Assembly: GCA_021851875.1 (NCBI GenBank)
Contig: JAJZQI010000002.1
Location: forward strand, 124,001 to 188,000
Reading direction: 5' to 3'
Length of the DNA: 64,000 nucleotides
Source: Pseudomonadota bacterium
Lineage (GTDB): Bacteria > Pseudomonadota > Gammaproteobacteria > Burkholderiales > JAJZQI01
Shown: positions 34,906 to 46,787 of the stretch, piece by piece
Numbering within the stretch: position 1 is the first letter of the stretch
How the letters are laid out: every line of letters starts with the position of its first letter
Position numbers and translations under genes: made by a program
Notes under the pieces: model-generated
What the model was told of the DNA's origin: nothing
What the model saw: the letters and a program-made list of their open reading frames with translations, nothing else
The model's database searches: none

Positions 34906-34934
34906 TTGGCGTGTCGGACATTTTCATCTACAAT
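34906..34934 (+). promoter_or_regulatory. Sigma-70 promoter of the aminotransferase gene
   Basis: TTGGCG (34906-34911), a 17-base spacer and TACAAT (34929-34934) form a good promoter with a predicted start near 34941, about 36 bases before the ATG at 34977. Confidence 0.65.
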
Positions 34935-34976
34935 CGGTCCGATACCACAAAAACACATGCTTCCCAAGGAGAATCC

Positions 34977-36107
34977 ATGCTGATCAGCGCACCCGCCATT
35001 GCTTCGTTCCAGCCACCCAAACGCACCCTGATGGGTCCCGGCCCGTCCGACGTGCCGCAGCGTATTCTGGATGCAATGGCGCGCCCGACAATCGGCCACC
35101 TGGACCCCGCCTTCACCGACATGATGGAACAGCTCAAATCGCTGCTGCGTTATGCCTTCCAGACTCAGAACAAACTGACCTTCCCGGTATCCGGCCCTGG
35201 CAGCGTGGGCATGGAAACCTGCTTCGTCAATCTGGTTGAACCCGGCGACAAGGTCATCGTGTGCATCAACGGCGTATTCGGCGGCCGCATGCTGGAAAAC
35301 GTCAAACGCTGCGGCGGCGCGCCCGTCGTTGTGAACGACGACTGGGGCGCCCCGGTTGACCCGAACAAGGTGGCCGACGCATTTGCCGCCAACCCCGACG
35401 CCCGCATCCTCGCCTTCGTGCATGCCGAAACCTCCACCGGCGCGCAATCCGATGCGGCCAGCCTGGCGCAGATCGCCCGTCGCCACGGCGCCCTCGCCAT
35501 CATGGACTGCGTCACCTCGCTGGGCGGCACCCCGGTGCTGCTGGATGAGTGGGGCATCGATGCCGCTTACTCCGGCAGCCAGAAATGCCTGTCCTGCACG
35601 CCGGGCCTGTCGCCGGTGAGCTTCAGCGAGCAGGCGCTGGACAAGATTCGCCAGCGTAAAACGCCCGTGCAAAGCTGGTTCATGGATTTGAACCTGGTGC
35701 TGGGATACTGGAGCGGCGAAGGCAAACGTACCTACCACCACACCGCGCCGATCAACCCGCTGTACGGCCTGCACGAAGCGCTAGTGATGCTGGCCGAAGA
35801 GGGCCTGGAAGCATCATGGGCACGTCACCGCGCGCAACATGAGGCGCTGAAAGCCGGGCTGGAAGGCATGGACATCCGTTTTGTGGTCGAGGAAAACGCC
35901 CGCCTGCCGCAACTCAATGCCATCCACATCCCGGACGGGGTGGACGATGCTGCGGCACGCACTCGCCTGCTGCAGGAATTCAATCTGGAAATCGGCGCCG
36001 GACTCGGCGCGCTGGCCGGCAAGGTATGGCGCATCGGCCTGATGGGTTACAGTGCCCGCAAGGACAACGTCGATTACTGCCTCGCAGCCGTCAAGAGCGT
36101 GATTTAA
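34977..36107 (+). CDS. PLP aminotransferase, alanine-glyoxylate/serine-pyruvate type
   Basis: This 376-residue class V aminotransferase has [12 protein letters not shown] near the N-terminus, [11 protein letters not shown], the active-site [12 protein letters not shown] and the PLP lysine in [12 protein letters not shown] (about residue 202). The C-terminus ends [17 protein letters not shown], typical of alanine-glyoxylate aminotransferases. The start at 34977 has AAGGAGAATCC before it and fits the promoter; longer frames upstream are not supported. The exact amino donor is not certain. Confidence 0.93.
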   Translation: MLISAPAIASFQPPKRTLMGPGPSDVPQRILDAMARPTIGHLDPAFTDMMEQLKSLLRYAFQTQNKLTFPVSGPGSVGMETCFVNLVEPGDKVIVCINGVFGGRMLENVKRCGGAPVVVNDDWGAPVDPNKVADAFAANPDARILAFVHAETSTGAQSDAASLAQIARRHGALAIMDCVTSLGGTPVLLDEWGIDAAYSGSQKCLSCTPGLSPVSFSEQALDKIRQRKTPVQSWFMDLNLVLGYWSGEGKRTYHHTAPINPLYGLHEALVMLAEEGLEASWARHRAQHEALKAGLEGMDIRFVVEENARLPQLNAIHIPDGVDDAAARTRLLQEFNLEIGAGLGALAGKVWRIGLMGYSARKDNVDYCLAAVKSVI

Positions 36108-36111
36108 ACAC

Positions 36112-36840
36112 TTACTCCAGCCAGACCACCGCCGCCATGCGGCCGGTCTGGCCGTCGCGGCGGTAGGAATAAAAACGCTCCGCATCGCTCACGGTGCAAT
36201 CCGTCCCGCCATAAACGGCACTTACCCCCATCTGCGCCAAGCGCTGGCGCGCCAACAGATAAATGTCCGCCAGCCATTTGCCCGGGCTGGCTGCGGTGAA
36301 CGCTGCGGCTGCTTTGGCGTCGTGCGCCACAAACGCCTGCCGCACCTCGTCACCCACTGCGAATTTTTGCGGCCCGATGGCGGGGCCGAGGTAAGCCAGC
36401 ACGTCTTCGCCGGCCACCTGCATGCCGGCGACAGCCGCTTCCAGCACGCCATCGAGCAAACCGCGCCAGCCGGCATGCGCGGCGGCGACGACCGTACCCG
36501 CCCGGTTGCAGAACAAGGCAGGCAGACAGTCGGCGGTCATCACCACGCACACCTGTCCGGCCGCATGAGCGACACTGGCATCCGCTTCCACCCCCGCCTG
36601 CGCCTTTGCCACATCAACCACCCGCGTGCCATGCACCTGCTTCAGCCACAGCGGCTCGGCTGGCGTCAGTTGGCGAACCAGCGCACGATTGCGAACCACC
36701 GCCTGCGGATCGTCGCCCACATGATCACCCAGATTCAGACTGTCGAACGGGGGCTGGCTCACCCCGCCCGCGCGGGTAGTGATAAACGCCCGCACGCTCT
36801 GCGGTGCAGGCCAGTTTGGAACAATCACATCAAGACTCAT
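36112..36840 (-). CDS. pgeF: Purine nucleoside phosphorylase/polyphenol oxidase family protein (YfiH)
   Basis: This 242-residue protein of the YfiH/LACC1 family has the zinc-binding and catalytic residues in VHGTRVVDV, TADCLPALFCN and AAHAGWRGLL. E. coli YfiH is linked to peptidoglycan editing and purine nucleoside cleavage. It follows rluD by 12 bases in the same direction, a conserved pairing. Confidence 0.92.
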   Translation of the reverse strand: MSLDVIVPNWPAPQSVRAFITTRAGGVSQPPFDSLNLGDHVGDDPQAVVRNRALVRQLTPAEPLWLKQVHGTRVVDVAKAQAGVEADASVAHAAGQVCVVMTADCLPALFCNRAGTVVAAAHAGWRGLLDGVLEAAVAGMQVAGEDVLAYLGPAIGPQKFAVGDEVRQAFVAHDAKAAAAFTAASPGKWLADIYLLARQRLAQMGVSAVYGGTDCTVSDAERFYSYRRDGQTGRMAAVVWLE

Positions 36841-36852
36841 CGCGGTTCACTC

Positions 36853-37824
36853 TTATAGCTGGCTGCGCAGCCCATTCAACAGCTGCTCCATGTCTTCCGG
36901 CAAAGGCGCCTGCCAGACCATCTGTTCCTGACTGACCGGGTGCGTCAGTGCCAGTTGTGCCGCATGCAATGCTTGGCGGGGAAAATCGGCCGCACTGCCG
37001 CGGCTTTTACCGTATACCGGGTCGCCCACCAACGGGTGCCCCAGGCTCAGCATGTGCACGCGAATCTGGTGGGTCCGGCCGGTCTCAAGCCGGCAGCGCA
37101 CGAGGGTACAGCCCGGCAACTGCTCCAGCACTTGGTAATGCGTCACGGCCGCCTTGCCCGACTCCACCACGGCCATTTTCACCCGCTGGGTGGGATGGCG
37201 GCCTATGGGAGCGTCGACCCGGCCGCTGCCGTTCAACACCCCTTCGACCAGCGCCAGATATTCGCGCTTTACCGTGCGCGCCTGCAGTTGACGCACCAGA
37301 TCGGTTTGCGTTGTCAGCGTCTTGGCCACCACCATCAGGCCGCTGGTATCCTTATCCAGGCGGTGCACGATACCGGCCCGCGGCACCCCGGCAACTTGCG
37401 GAAAATGATAAAGCAGCGCGTTGAGCAGCGTACCGCTCCAATTGCCGCTGCCGGGGTGCACGACCAGGCCGGCCGGCTTGTTGATCACGGCCAGCACGTC
37501 ATCCTGATAGACCATATCGAGCGGGATATTTTCCGGGCCGAAAGCGACTTCGCCGGGGTCTTGTTCCGGCTCAAGCACGATGACCTCGCCGCCCCACACT
37601 TTATCCTTGGGCGAAAACGTTTTGCCATCGACCCACACGCGCCCGGCCTTGATCCACTGCTGCAAACGGCTGCGGGAAAACTCCGGCAACAGGTGCGCCA
37701 GCGCCTGGTCCAGACGCATGCCAGCCAGTCCGGCAGGAACGGAGAGTTCAACCGGCTGTTCAACACACTCGAACTCGTCCTCATTTACGTTATAATGGTC
37801 TGGTTGACTTTCAGGGTGTCCCAT
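36853..37824 (-). CDS. rluD: 23S rRNA pseudouridine synthase RluD
   Basis: This 323-residue enzyme has an N-terminal S4 RNA-binding domain (about 27-90, GMRLDQALAHLLPEFSRSRLQQ) and a catalytic domain with the active-site Asp in GIVHRLDKDTSGLMVVAK (about 160). It modifies helix 69 of 23S rRNA. I place the start at 37824 (MGHPESQPD); this ATG overlaps the bamD ATG on the other strand within CATG. A longer frame is less like the family. Confidence 0.95.
   Translation of the reverse strand: MGHPESQPDHYNVNEDEFECVEQPVELSVPAGLAGMRLDQALAHLLPEFSRSRLQQWIKAGRVWVDGKTFSPKDKVWGGEVIVLEPEQDPGEVAFGPENIPLDMVYQDDVLAVINKPAGLVVHPGSGNWSGTLLNALLYHFPQVAGVPRAGIVHRLDKDTSGLMVVAKTLTTQTDLVRQLQARTVKREYLALVEGVLNGSGRVDAPIGRHPTQRVKMAVVESGKAAVTHYQVLEQLPGCTLVRCRLETGRTHQIRVHMLSLGHPLVGDPVYGKSRGSAADFPRQALHAAQLALTHPVSQEQMVWQAPLPEDMEQLLNGLRSQL
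37791..37796 (+). promoter_or_regulatory. -10 element of the bamD promoter
   Basis: A perfect TATAAT lies 26 bases before the bamD ATG, inside the first codons of rluD on the other strand. The -35 region at the expected distance is poor, so an activator or extended contacts may be needed. Confidence 0.5.
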
Positions 37825-38614
37825 GCGAAACCGTATCGTAATGTTGTTGCTTGCCGCCAGCCTTGCCGGTTGCGGCCTGTTACCCGAGCAGATTGATGAA
37901 ACCCGTGGCTGGTCGGCTGCCAAACTCTACGCCGCCGCCATGGATTCGATGAATGACAAGGATTATACGCAAGCGATCAAGTATCTGGAAAAACTTGAGT
38001 CGCGCTATCCTTACGGCGTGTATGCGCAACAGGCGCAAATGGAAGTCGCCTACGCCTACTACAAGTCCAGCGAGCCGGCATCCGCCATCGCCGCCGCCGA
38101 CCGCTTTATCAAACTACACCCGGACAACCCGCACGTCGATTATCTTTACTACCTGAAGGGTTTGGTCAACTTCAACGACAACAGCGGCTTTTTCGCTTCC
38201 ATCAGCGACCAGGACATGAGCGAGCGCGACCCGAAAGCGGCACGCGAATCCTTTGATGCCTTCAAAACCCTGGTGGACCGTTTTCCCGACAGCAAATACC
38301 GCGAGGATGCGATTGCCCGCATGAGTTATCTGGTCAATTCGCTGGCCGACCATGAAGTCAATGTCGCGCGCTACTATTACAACCGCGGCGCCTACCTGGC
38401 TGCCGCCAACCGCGCCCAGGACGCCATCAAGGATTACCCTGGCACCCCTGCCCGCGAACGCGCGCTGGCGCTGATGATGTACAGCTACAAGAAACTCGGC
38501 CTGACGGACTTGAAAAACGATGCCGAACGCGTACTGAAGCTGAACTTTCCCAAGAGCATTTACCTGACCAGCGACAGTTTCGAAGCCAAACGCGCCTGGT
38601 GGCAGTTCTTCTAA
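37823..38614 (+). CDS. bamD: Outer membrane assembly lipoprotein BamD (ComL)
   Basis: This 263-residue lipoprotein of the BAM complex helps insert beta-barrel proteins. It has a lipoprotein signal with lipobox LAGC (Cys17), then five TPR-like repeats (YTQAIKYLEKLESRYPYGVYAQQAQMEV and similar). It is required in all Gram-negative bacteria studied. A stem-loop terminator follows at 38635. Confidence 0.96.
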   Translation: MRNRIVMLLLAASLAGCGLLPEQIDETRGWSAAKLYAAAMDSMNDKDYTQAIKYLEKLESRYPYGVYAQQAQMEVAYAYYKSSEPASAIAAADRFIKLHPDNPHVDYLYYLKGLVNFNDNSGFFASISDQDMSERDPKAARESFDAFKTLVDRFPDSKYREDAIARMSYLVNSLADHEVNVARYYYNRGAYLAAANRAQDAIKDYPGTPARERALALMMYSYKKLGLTDLKNDAERVLKLNFPKSIYLTSDSFEAKRAWWQFF

Positions 38615-38634
38615 CGTTGCATCCCACTCCCTCC

Positions 38635-38670
38635 GGGTGCGGATGCCCCCGCACCCATTAAGGCTTTTTT
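38635..38670 (+). terminator. Rho-independent terminator after bamD
   Basis: GGGTGCGG (38635-38642) and CCGCACCC (38649-38656) form an 8-bp stem with a 6-base loop. A T run (CTTTTTT) follows 8 bases later. Confidence 0.65.
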
Positions 38671-38673
38671 AAC

Positions 38674-39070
38674 TGAGCCTTTGTGCGCATCGGCTACCAC
38701 GCATCAGGCGTCTCAGAGCCGATCCGCTTTGCTTTCTTCTGCCCGGCAGCTCCTATTTCTCAGAGGGAACCGCTATGGATCTGACTATTTCCCCATCATG
38801 TACAGCAGCAAGTTGGCTATCGACCAACACGGCTTGGCAGCAAACAAGCCGCTGGTGGACTATGACCTGGACTCACTCGCCCTGGTGGAATCGCTGTTTT
38901 CCATCAAAGATCTGGAAACTGGCCGGACTGGTCGACGATATCCTGCAGACCCAGGCATGACCGCTGGCACGAGTTGCACTTAGCGGCATTGGACTGGGTT
39001 CACCGCCGGGTTCTGACCGCAAACGGCATTTGATCGGCTGATACATGGGAAGTCGGACCACGGAAAATTC
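38674..39070 (+). pseudogene. Possible decayed gene; short coding-like pieces in three frames
   Basis: This 400-base region between bamD and glnB contains no intact gene I would defend. Three coding-like pieces follow each other in different frames: a start with AGAGGGAACCGCT before ATG at 38775; a segment around KPLVDYDLDSLALVESLF (about 38855-38910) in a second frame; KLAGLVDDILQTQA ending at 38960 back in the first; and LHLAALDWVHRRVLTANG in the third, ending near 39030. Codon use in these pieces resembles real genes, so a frameshifted remnant is possible. No family is recognised. Confidence 0.3.
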
Positions 39071-39095
39071 AGCGGGCGTGCTGATCAGCCCGTGC
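39071..39095 (-). terminator. Possible terminator downstream of glnB
   Basis: On the minus strand CGGGC and GCCCG enclose TGATCAGCAC, with a T-rich stretch soon after. It lies about 30 bases beyond the glnB stop codon. The stem is short, so this is tentative. Confidence 0.4.
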
Positions 39096-39123
39096 AACAA
39101 CAAAACAGAAAATGAAATTCAGC

Positions 39124-41185
<2,062 letters not shown>

Positions 41186-41188
41186 GGT

Positions 41189-42066
<878 letters not shown>

Positions 42067-42070
<4 letters not shown>

Positions 42071-43239
42071 GCGGCAGCTCCCTTGGCGGCGGCAACAGCC
42101 TGAATGGCCGCGTCGGTAAGGCCATCGGCGGAAATGATCGACAGGCCGGAATCGCGCAGCATCTGCTTGCCCAGCTCCACATTGGTGCCTTCCAGACGCA
42201 CGATCACAGGCACCGTCACGCCCACTTCCTGCACCGCCTTGATAATGCCCTCGGCAATGATGTCGCAGCGCATGATACCGCCGAAAATATTCACCAGAAT
42301 GGCCTTCACCGCATCGTCGGAGAGGATGATCTTGAAAGCCCTGGCCACGGTTTCCGCCGTGGCGCCGCCGCCCACATCGAGGAAGTTGGCCGGCTCGCCG
42401 CCGTGCAGTTTGATCACGTCCATGGTCGCCATGGCCAGGCCCGCGCCGTTCACCAGACAGCCGATGTTGCCGTTCAGGGCGATATAATTCAGCCCGGCGG
42501 CATGCGCGGCCGCTTCCTTCGGGTCGTCCTGGCTCGGATCGCGTTTGTCGGCCAGGTTCTTCTGCCGGTACAGTGCGTTGTCGTCCACGCTCACCTTGCA
42601 ATCGAGCGCCACCAGGCGGCCATCGTCGGACACCACCAGCGGATTGACCTCCAGCAGCGACAGATCGGATTCCATGTAAAGTTTATAGAGCGCCTTCAGG
42701 ACGCGCGTCGCTTCCTGAATCTGCTTGTCTTTCAGGCCGAGGAAGAAGGCGATGTTGCGGCACTGGAAGTCCTGCAGGCCCATCAGCGGGTCGCACACTT
42801 CGCGGATGATTTTTTCCGGCGTGTCGCGCGCCACGTCTTCAATATCCATGCCGCCGGCGGCCGAGGCCACCACCACCACGCGCTCATGCTCGCGGTCGGT
42901 CAGCACGGACAGGTACAGTTCGCGGGCGATGCCGAACACTTCCTCGACCAGCACGCGAGACACCAGCTGGCCATCCGGGGCATTCTGGTAAGTCACCAGT
43001 TTCTTGCCCAGCAGTTCATCGGCTACGGTGCGCAGCTCTTCCGAACTGTTCACCAGCTTCACACCGCCGGCCTTGCCGCGGCCACCCGCGTGGATTTGCG
43101 CCTTTACCACCCAGCGGTCACCGCCGATGTAACTGGACGCCACTTCCACGTGGCCGCTGTTTTCTACCACCACACCCCGCGGGGTGGGCACTTCGAAGGC
43201 GCGCAGGAGTTCCTTGGCCTGGTATTCGTGCAAATTCAT
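42067..43239 (-). CDS. sucC: Succinyl-CoA ligase, beta subunit
   Basis: This 390-residue ATP-grasp subunit begins [12 protein letters not shown] and includes [30 protein letters not shown] and [15 protein letters not shown]. It pairs with sucD through an ATGA overlap. Length is normal for the family (about 388). Confidence 0.97.
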
Positions 43240-43412
43240 GAGAGACTTCTTACCGCAATAGCAAAAAGATGAATTGTGGCTGAAAAAAGCCGCCCTCGCC
43301 AGTGGTTGAAGACCTGGTGAAGCTCAGTTGCCACGCTGTGAGCCATTTAACCTGCCTGTCACCGATTCTTTCTAGCATTGCAACTGCCCCCAATATGGAG
43401 GACTTAAGCAGC

Positions 43413-44000
43413 ATGCTGCCCATCCTGATTACCGAGCGTCTTGTGTTGCGCCCCTTCCTGCCGGCCAACGCGGATTGTGTGCAACAGCTGGCCGGAGACA
43501 TCCGCGTGGCCGAACCGACCGGCAGCATTCCGCACCCCTACCCCGCCGGCGCAGCCGAAACATGGATCAGCGGACTGGAGCAGCTATTTGAAGAAGGCAA
43601 GGCGATTACTCTTGCCATCACCTGCAAGAGCACTGGCGAACTGCTTGGCGCGGCCAGCTTGCACAGTCTCTCACAGCAACATGCCAGAGCCTGTCTGGGA
43701 TACTGGCTAGGGCACGACTATTGGGGTCGCGGCATCTGTCCGGAAGCCGTTGCCGCGCTCATCCACCATGCACACGAACAGCTCGGCACAACCCGCATCG
43801 TAGGCGAATGCCTGAGCCGCAATCGCGCTTCTGCCCGCGTACTGGAAAAACTCGGCTTGACGCTCGAAGCCCGGCTCCGACAACACGTCTTTCACCGTGG
43901 GAAGTTTGAGGATTACGATGTCTATGGCTTGAATCTTCCGGGACCTGAATCTTCCGGACTGGCAGAACCCCTGATGCATCAGCCCGGCGAAACAGGTTGA
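43413..44000 (+). CDS. GNAT-family N-acetyltransferase (RimJ/RimL-like)
   Basis: This 195-residue protein has the RimJ/RimL pattern: ITERLVLRPFLPANAD at the start, GYWLGHDYWGRGICPEAVAALI (acetyl-CoA loop) and a NRASARVLEKLGLTLEARL helix. GGAGG lies 12 bases before the ATG at 43413; earlier starts would place this ribosome binding site within the gene. It is divergent from sucC. Acceptor unknown; small-molecule or protein N-terminal acetylation are both possible. Confidence 0.88.
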   Translation: MLPILITERLVLRPFLPANADCVQQLAGDIRVAEPTGSIPHPYPAGAAETWISGLEQLFEEGKAITLAITCKSTGELLGAASLHSLSQQHARACLGYWLGHDYWGRGICPEAVAALIHHAHEQLGTTRIVGECLSRNRASARVLEKLGLTLEARLRQHVFHRGKFEDYDVYGLNLPGPESSGLAEPLMHQPGETG

Positions 44001-44127
44001 CAAGAAAAATTCATTAATTATGCTTAACGCAGCGATGCAAGAGTCATAAAAAACCGAGCCATAAAAACCGGCGAAGCCGTTTATTGCGTTTTCAACCAAG
44101 ATAGAACCGACACCCCGGGGATCCATC

Positions 44128-45342
44128 ATGCACAAACGTTCCACCATGTTGTTTCTGACCGCAAGTTTGCTGATCAACCCGCTTATTTCATCCGCGGCCG
44201 ACAGCGCCGCCAATTATTGGCTCAGTGTCGCCACCGACAGCGGCGGCATGGCCTCCGCAATGGGCAAACAAGCAGCCGCCGAGTCGGTTGGCGGCGGCTT
44301 CCTCGGCGGTCTGTTCGGCAGCATTACGGGCAAAGCCGGCAATATGGTTTCCGGACCGAACCGTTCGCTCCTGCTGCAACTGAACTCGCCGCAAAGCCTG
44401 CCGACCGATCCACGCACGGTACACGATATTCCCAAGGGCATGTCGATGGGCGACAGCCTGCCGCTGCTGATTCCCGAGCCCGGCAAAACAAGCCCGGTAA
44501 CGGAAGAGCGGACGCCCTATGAAAAAGGCGAAAAACCCAAAGGCCGCATGCTGATTTATTGGGGCTGTGGCGACAAGGTCGGCGCGGGCCAACCCAAAAT
44601 CATCGATTTCGCCAAAATGGTGGCCACCAGCCTGCCCAGCCGCCATGGCTCGACCGTCTATCCGCCCTCCCCCAGCCGCGGAAAAATCTACGCCGACTGG
44701 CCCAACCGCGAGAACAGCAAAAGCATTCCTTCCGATGCTTCGCTGGTGGGCGATCATTTCGTGCATGGCAACTTCACGCCGGATATCCATTTCAGCCTCG
44801 ACAAGCAACAGGATTTCATGGCGCCGGTGGAGCTCGGCAACAAGGGCAGCACGCTGAACTGGAAAACCATCCCGACAGCCATTGGCTATTTCATCATGGC
44901 CAGCGGCAGCAGCGGCAATGGCGACATGATCGTCTGGACCTCCAGCCGTGAAGCCGACATGGGCTGGGGCATGATGGATTATGTGCCGACACCCGACGTG
45001 CGCAAGTTTGTCAAAAGCAAGGTGGTGCTGCCGGCCGATGCAACCGAATGTGCCATCCCGGCAGAAGTCGCCGGCAAAAGCCAGGGCATGATGGCGCAGA
45101 TGATCGCCTACGGCGAAGACCTGAATACGGCCTGGCCGGTCAAACCGCAAAAACCCCAGGCTTATGTGAAGGTACGGCTGAAATCGACCGGCTCGCTGAT
45201 GCTGGGCAATCAAACCCAGGGCACGGCTGCCGCCGGCGGCAGCGATGGCGGCCGCAGTTACAGTTCCGCACCACGGGAAAAGAGCAGCACTGAAAAGGCC
45301 GTTGACGGCGTTCAGTCCATTCGCAGTCTGTTCGGCTTCTGA
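44128..45342 (+). CDS. Exported protein of unknown function
   Basis: This 404-residue protein has a signal peptide (MHKRSTMLFLTASLLINPLISSAADS) and a Gly/Ala-rich stretch (ESVGGGFLGGLFGSITGKAGN, about 52-72). The main body (about 75-370) contains MLIYWGCGDKVGAG, VGDHFVHGNFTPDIHF and TIPTAIGYFIMASGSSGNGDMIVW, and a Ser-rich tail ends SIRSLFGF. I do not recognise the family. The next gene begins 3 bases after its stop codon, so the two may be co-translated. It is probably periplasmic or surface-exposed. Confidence 0.75.
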   Translation: MHKRSTMLFLTASLLINPLISSAADSAANYWLSVATDSGGMASAMGKQAAAESVGGGFLGGLFGSITGKAGNMVSGPNRSLLLQLNSPQSLPTDPRTVHDIPKGMSMGDSLPLLIPEPGKTSPVTEERTPYEKGEKPKGRMLIYWGCGDKVGAGQPKIIDFAKMVATSLPSRHGSTVYPPSPSRGKIYADWPNRENSKSIPSDASLVGDHFVHGNFTPDIHFSLDKQQDFMAPVELGNKGSTLNWKTIPTAIGYFIMASGSSGNGDMIVWTSSREADMGWGMMDYVPTPDVRKFVKSKVVLPADATECAIPAEVAGKSQGMMAQMIAYGEDLNTAWPVKPQKPQAYVKVRLKSTGSLMLGNQTQGTAAAGGSDGGRSYSSAPREKSSTEKAVDGVQSIRSLFGF

Positions 45343-45344
45343 CA

Positions 45345-46748
45345 TTGCTCCGGAGCCGGCCCGGACCGGCTCCAAACAGGCCTCCATTGCCACTTGACCG
45401 GTCCAACCTTGCCCCAGCGCTGCTGATCATCGCCTGCGCCCTGCTGGCATACGCCAACAGTCTGCCTGGCAGCTTCCAATATGACGACTTCAACGTCATT
45501 GTCGATGAGCCGGCTGTGCACAGCTGGTCAGCCTGGTGGGCCTCCATGCCGGGCATCCGTCCGCTGCTCAAGGCCAGCTACACCCTTAACTGGACTTTGG
45601 CCAACCGGACCTTGAGTTTTCATCTGTTCAATCTGCTGCTGCACACACTCAACGGGGTCATGCTGTATTGGCTGGCACGCCACTTTTTTACCAACCACGG
45701 CAAACTGCCGGAAAAAGCAGCCGGACACGCCGCCCTGCTGGCCGCCTTGTTGTTCACGCTCCATCCGGCCAATACCGAAGCGGTGACCTATATCAGCGGC
45801 CGCTCGATATCGCTGACAGCCAGTTTCTATCTGGCCGCCATCCTTTGCCATTTGCACAGCGGGCGCCAGCCCATGCTGCGCTGGCTGGGGGTTGCTTGCT
45901 TTGCCCTGGCCCTGAGCGTAAAAGAGGTCGGCGTCACCCTGCCGTTTGCCCTGTGGCTGTGGAGCCGTGGAACAAGCGACCGGCCGGCGGCGCACCTGTG
46001 GCCCTACTTCACGCTGCTGGCAGCGGGCTTGCTGCTGATTCTGTTGACGCCGATATACGACAGGCTGGTATTTTACAGCCTCGAACACCGCAGCCTGAGC
46101 GGCAACGTCCCAGCCGCCATGGCCGGCGTGCTGTATCTGGCAGGTAAACTGTTCTGGCCAGTCGGTCTCAGCATCGATCCGGATATTGTCCAACTGCCGG
46201 CCGACTCTATCCTGTTGCGGGGTGAGTGGCTTGTACTCGGCCTACTGATTGCCCTGGCCTTGTGGCACATACGGCGACCGCAAGGCCGCTGGCATACTCC
46301 GGCATTCGCCCTGCTGTGGTTTGTCCTGCACCTGCTACCCACCCACAGCCTCATCCCGCGGCTCGATCCGGCCAATGACCGGCAACTGTATCTTGCCGCC
46401 ATCGGCCCTTTTTTCGCCATTGCGTATTACCTCAATCGCCTGTGGCAAGCGCCGGCCATGCCGCTGCGCGCCTTGCCGGTCTTGCTGCTGGGCCTGCTTG
46501 CGGGCGCGACCGTGGCACGCAATCACGACTACCGCAGCGAGACGCAGTTATGGCGGTCAGCTGCCGCAATCGCTCCCAACAAGCCTCGCGTGCTCAACAA
46601 TCTGGGTTATGCCCTGGCGCAGGAAGGACAATATTGTGCAGCCGAGCGCGCCTATCTGACTGCGCTACACAACGACCCGCAGTTCAGCATCGCTGCCGCC
46701 AACCTGCGCAATCTGCGTGCCTTACCGGCGGCGCAACGCTCTTGCTGA
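45345..46748 (+). CDS. Multipass membrane protein with C-terminal TPR, TMTC/glycosyltransferase-like
   Basis: This 467-residue protein has about ten membrane helices and an early acidic pair in SLPGSFQYDDFNVIVDEP, like the GT-C fold O-mannosyltransferase/TMTC proteins, plus FTLHPANTEAVTYISGRS, typical of that family. A TPR segment (about 415-460, PRVLNNLGYALAQEGQYCAAERAYLTAL) closes it. I infer a lipid-linked sugar transferase acting on exported proteins, perhaps on the upstream gene product, but that is speculative. Confidence 0.75.
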   Translation: MLRSRPGPAPNRPPLPLDRSNLAPALLIIACALLAYANSLPGSFQYDDFNVIVDEPAVHSWSAWWASMPGIRPLLKASYTLNWTLANRTLSFHLFNLLLHTLNGVMLYWLARHFFTNHGKLPEKAAGHAALLAALLFTLHPANTEAVTYISGRSISLTASFYLAAILCHLHSGRQPMLRWLGVACFALALSVKEVGVTLPFALWLWSRGTSDRPAAHLWPYFTLLAAGLLLILLTPIYDRLVFYSLEHRSLSGNVPAAMAGVLYLAGKLFWPVGLSIDPDIVQLPADSILLRGEWLVLGLLIALALWHIRRPQGRWHTPAFALLWFVLHLLPTHSLIPRLDPANDRQLYLAAIGPFFAIAYYLNRLWQAPAMPLRALPVLLLGLLAGATVARNHDYRSETQLWRSAAAIAPNKPRVLNNLGYALAQEGQYCAAERAYLTALHNDPQFSIAAANLRNLRALPAAQRSC

Positions 46749-46787
46749 CGGGAATAGGGCGTATTTATGGTATGATTAAGGGTCAAC

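Noticed and set aside
44114-44126. CCCCGGGGATCC, resembling a cloning-vector polylinker
   Set aside because: The match is only 11 to 12 bases and the flanks are ordinary genomic sequence leading into a normal ribosome binding site; chance is sufficient.
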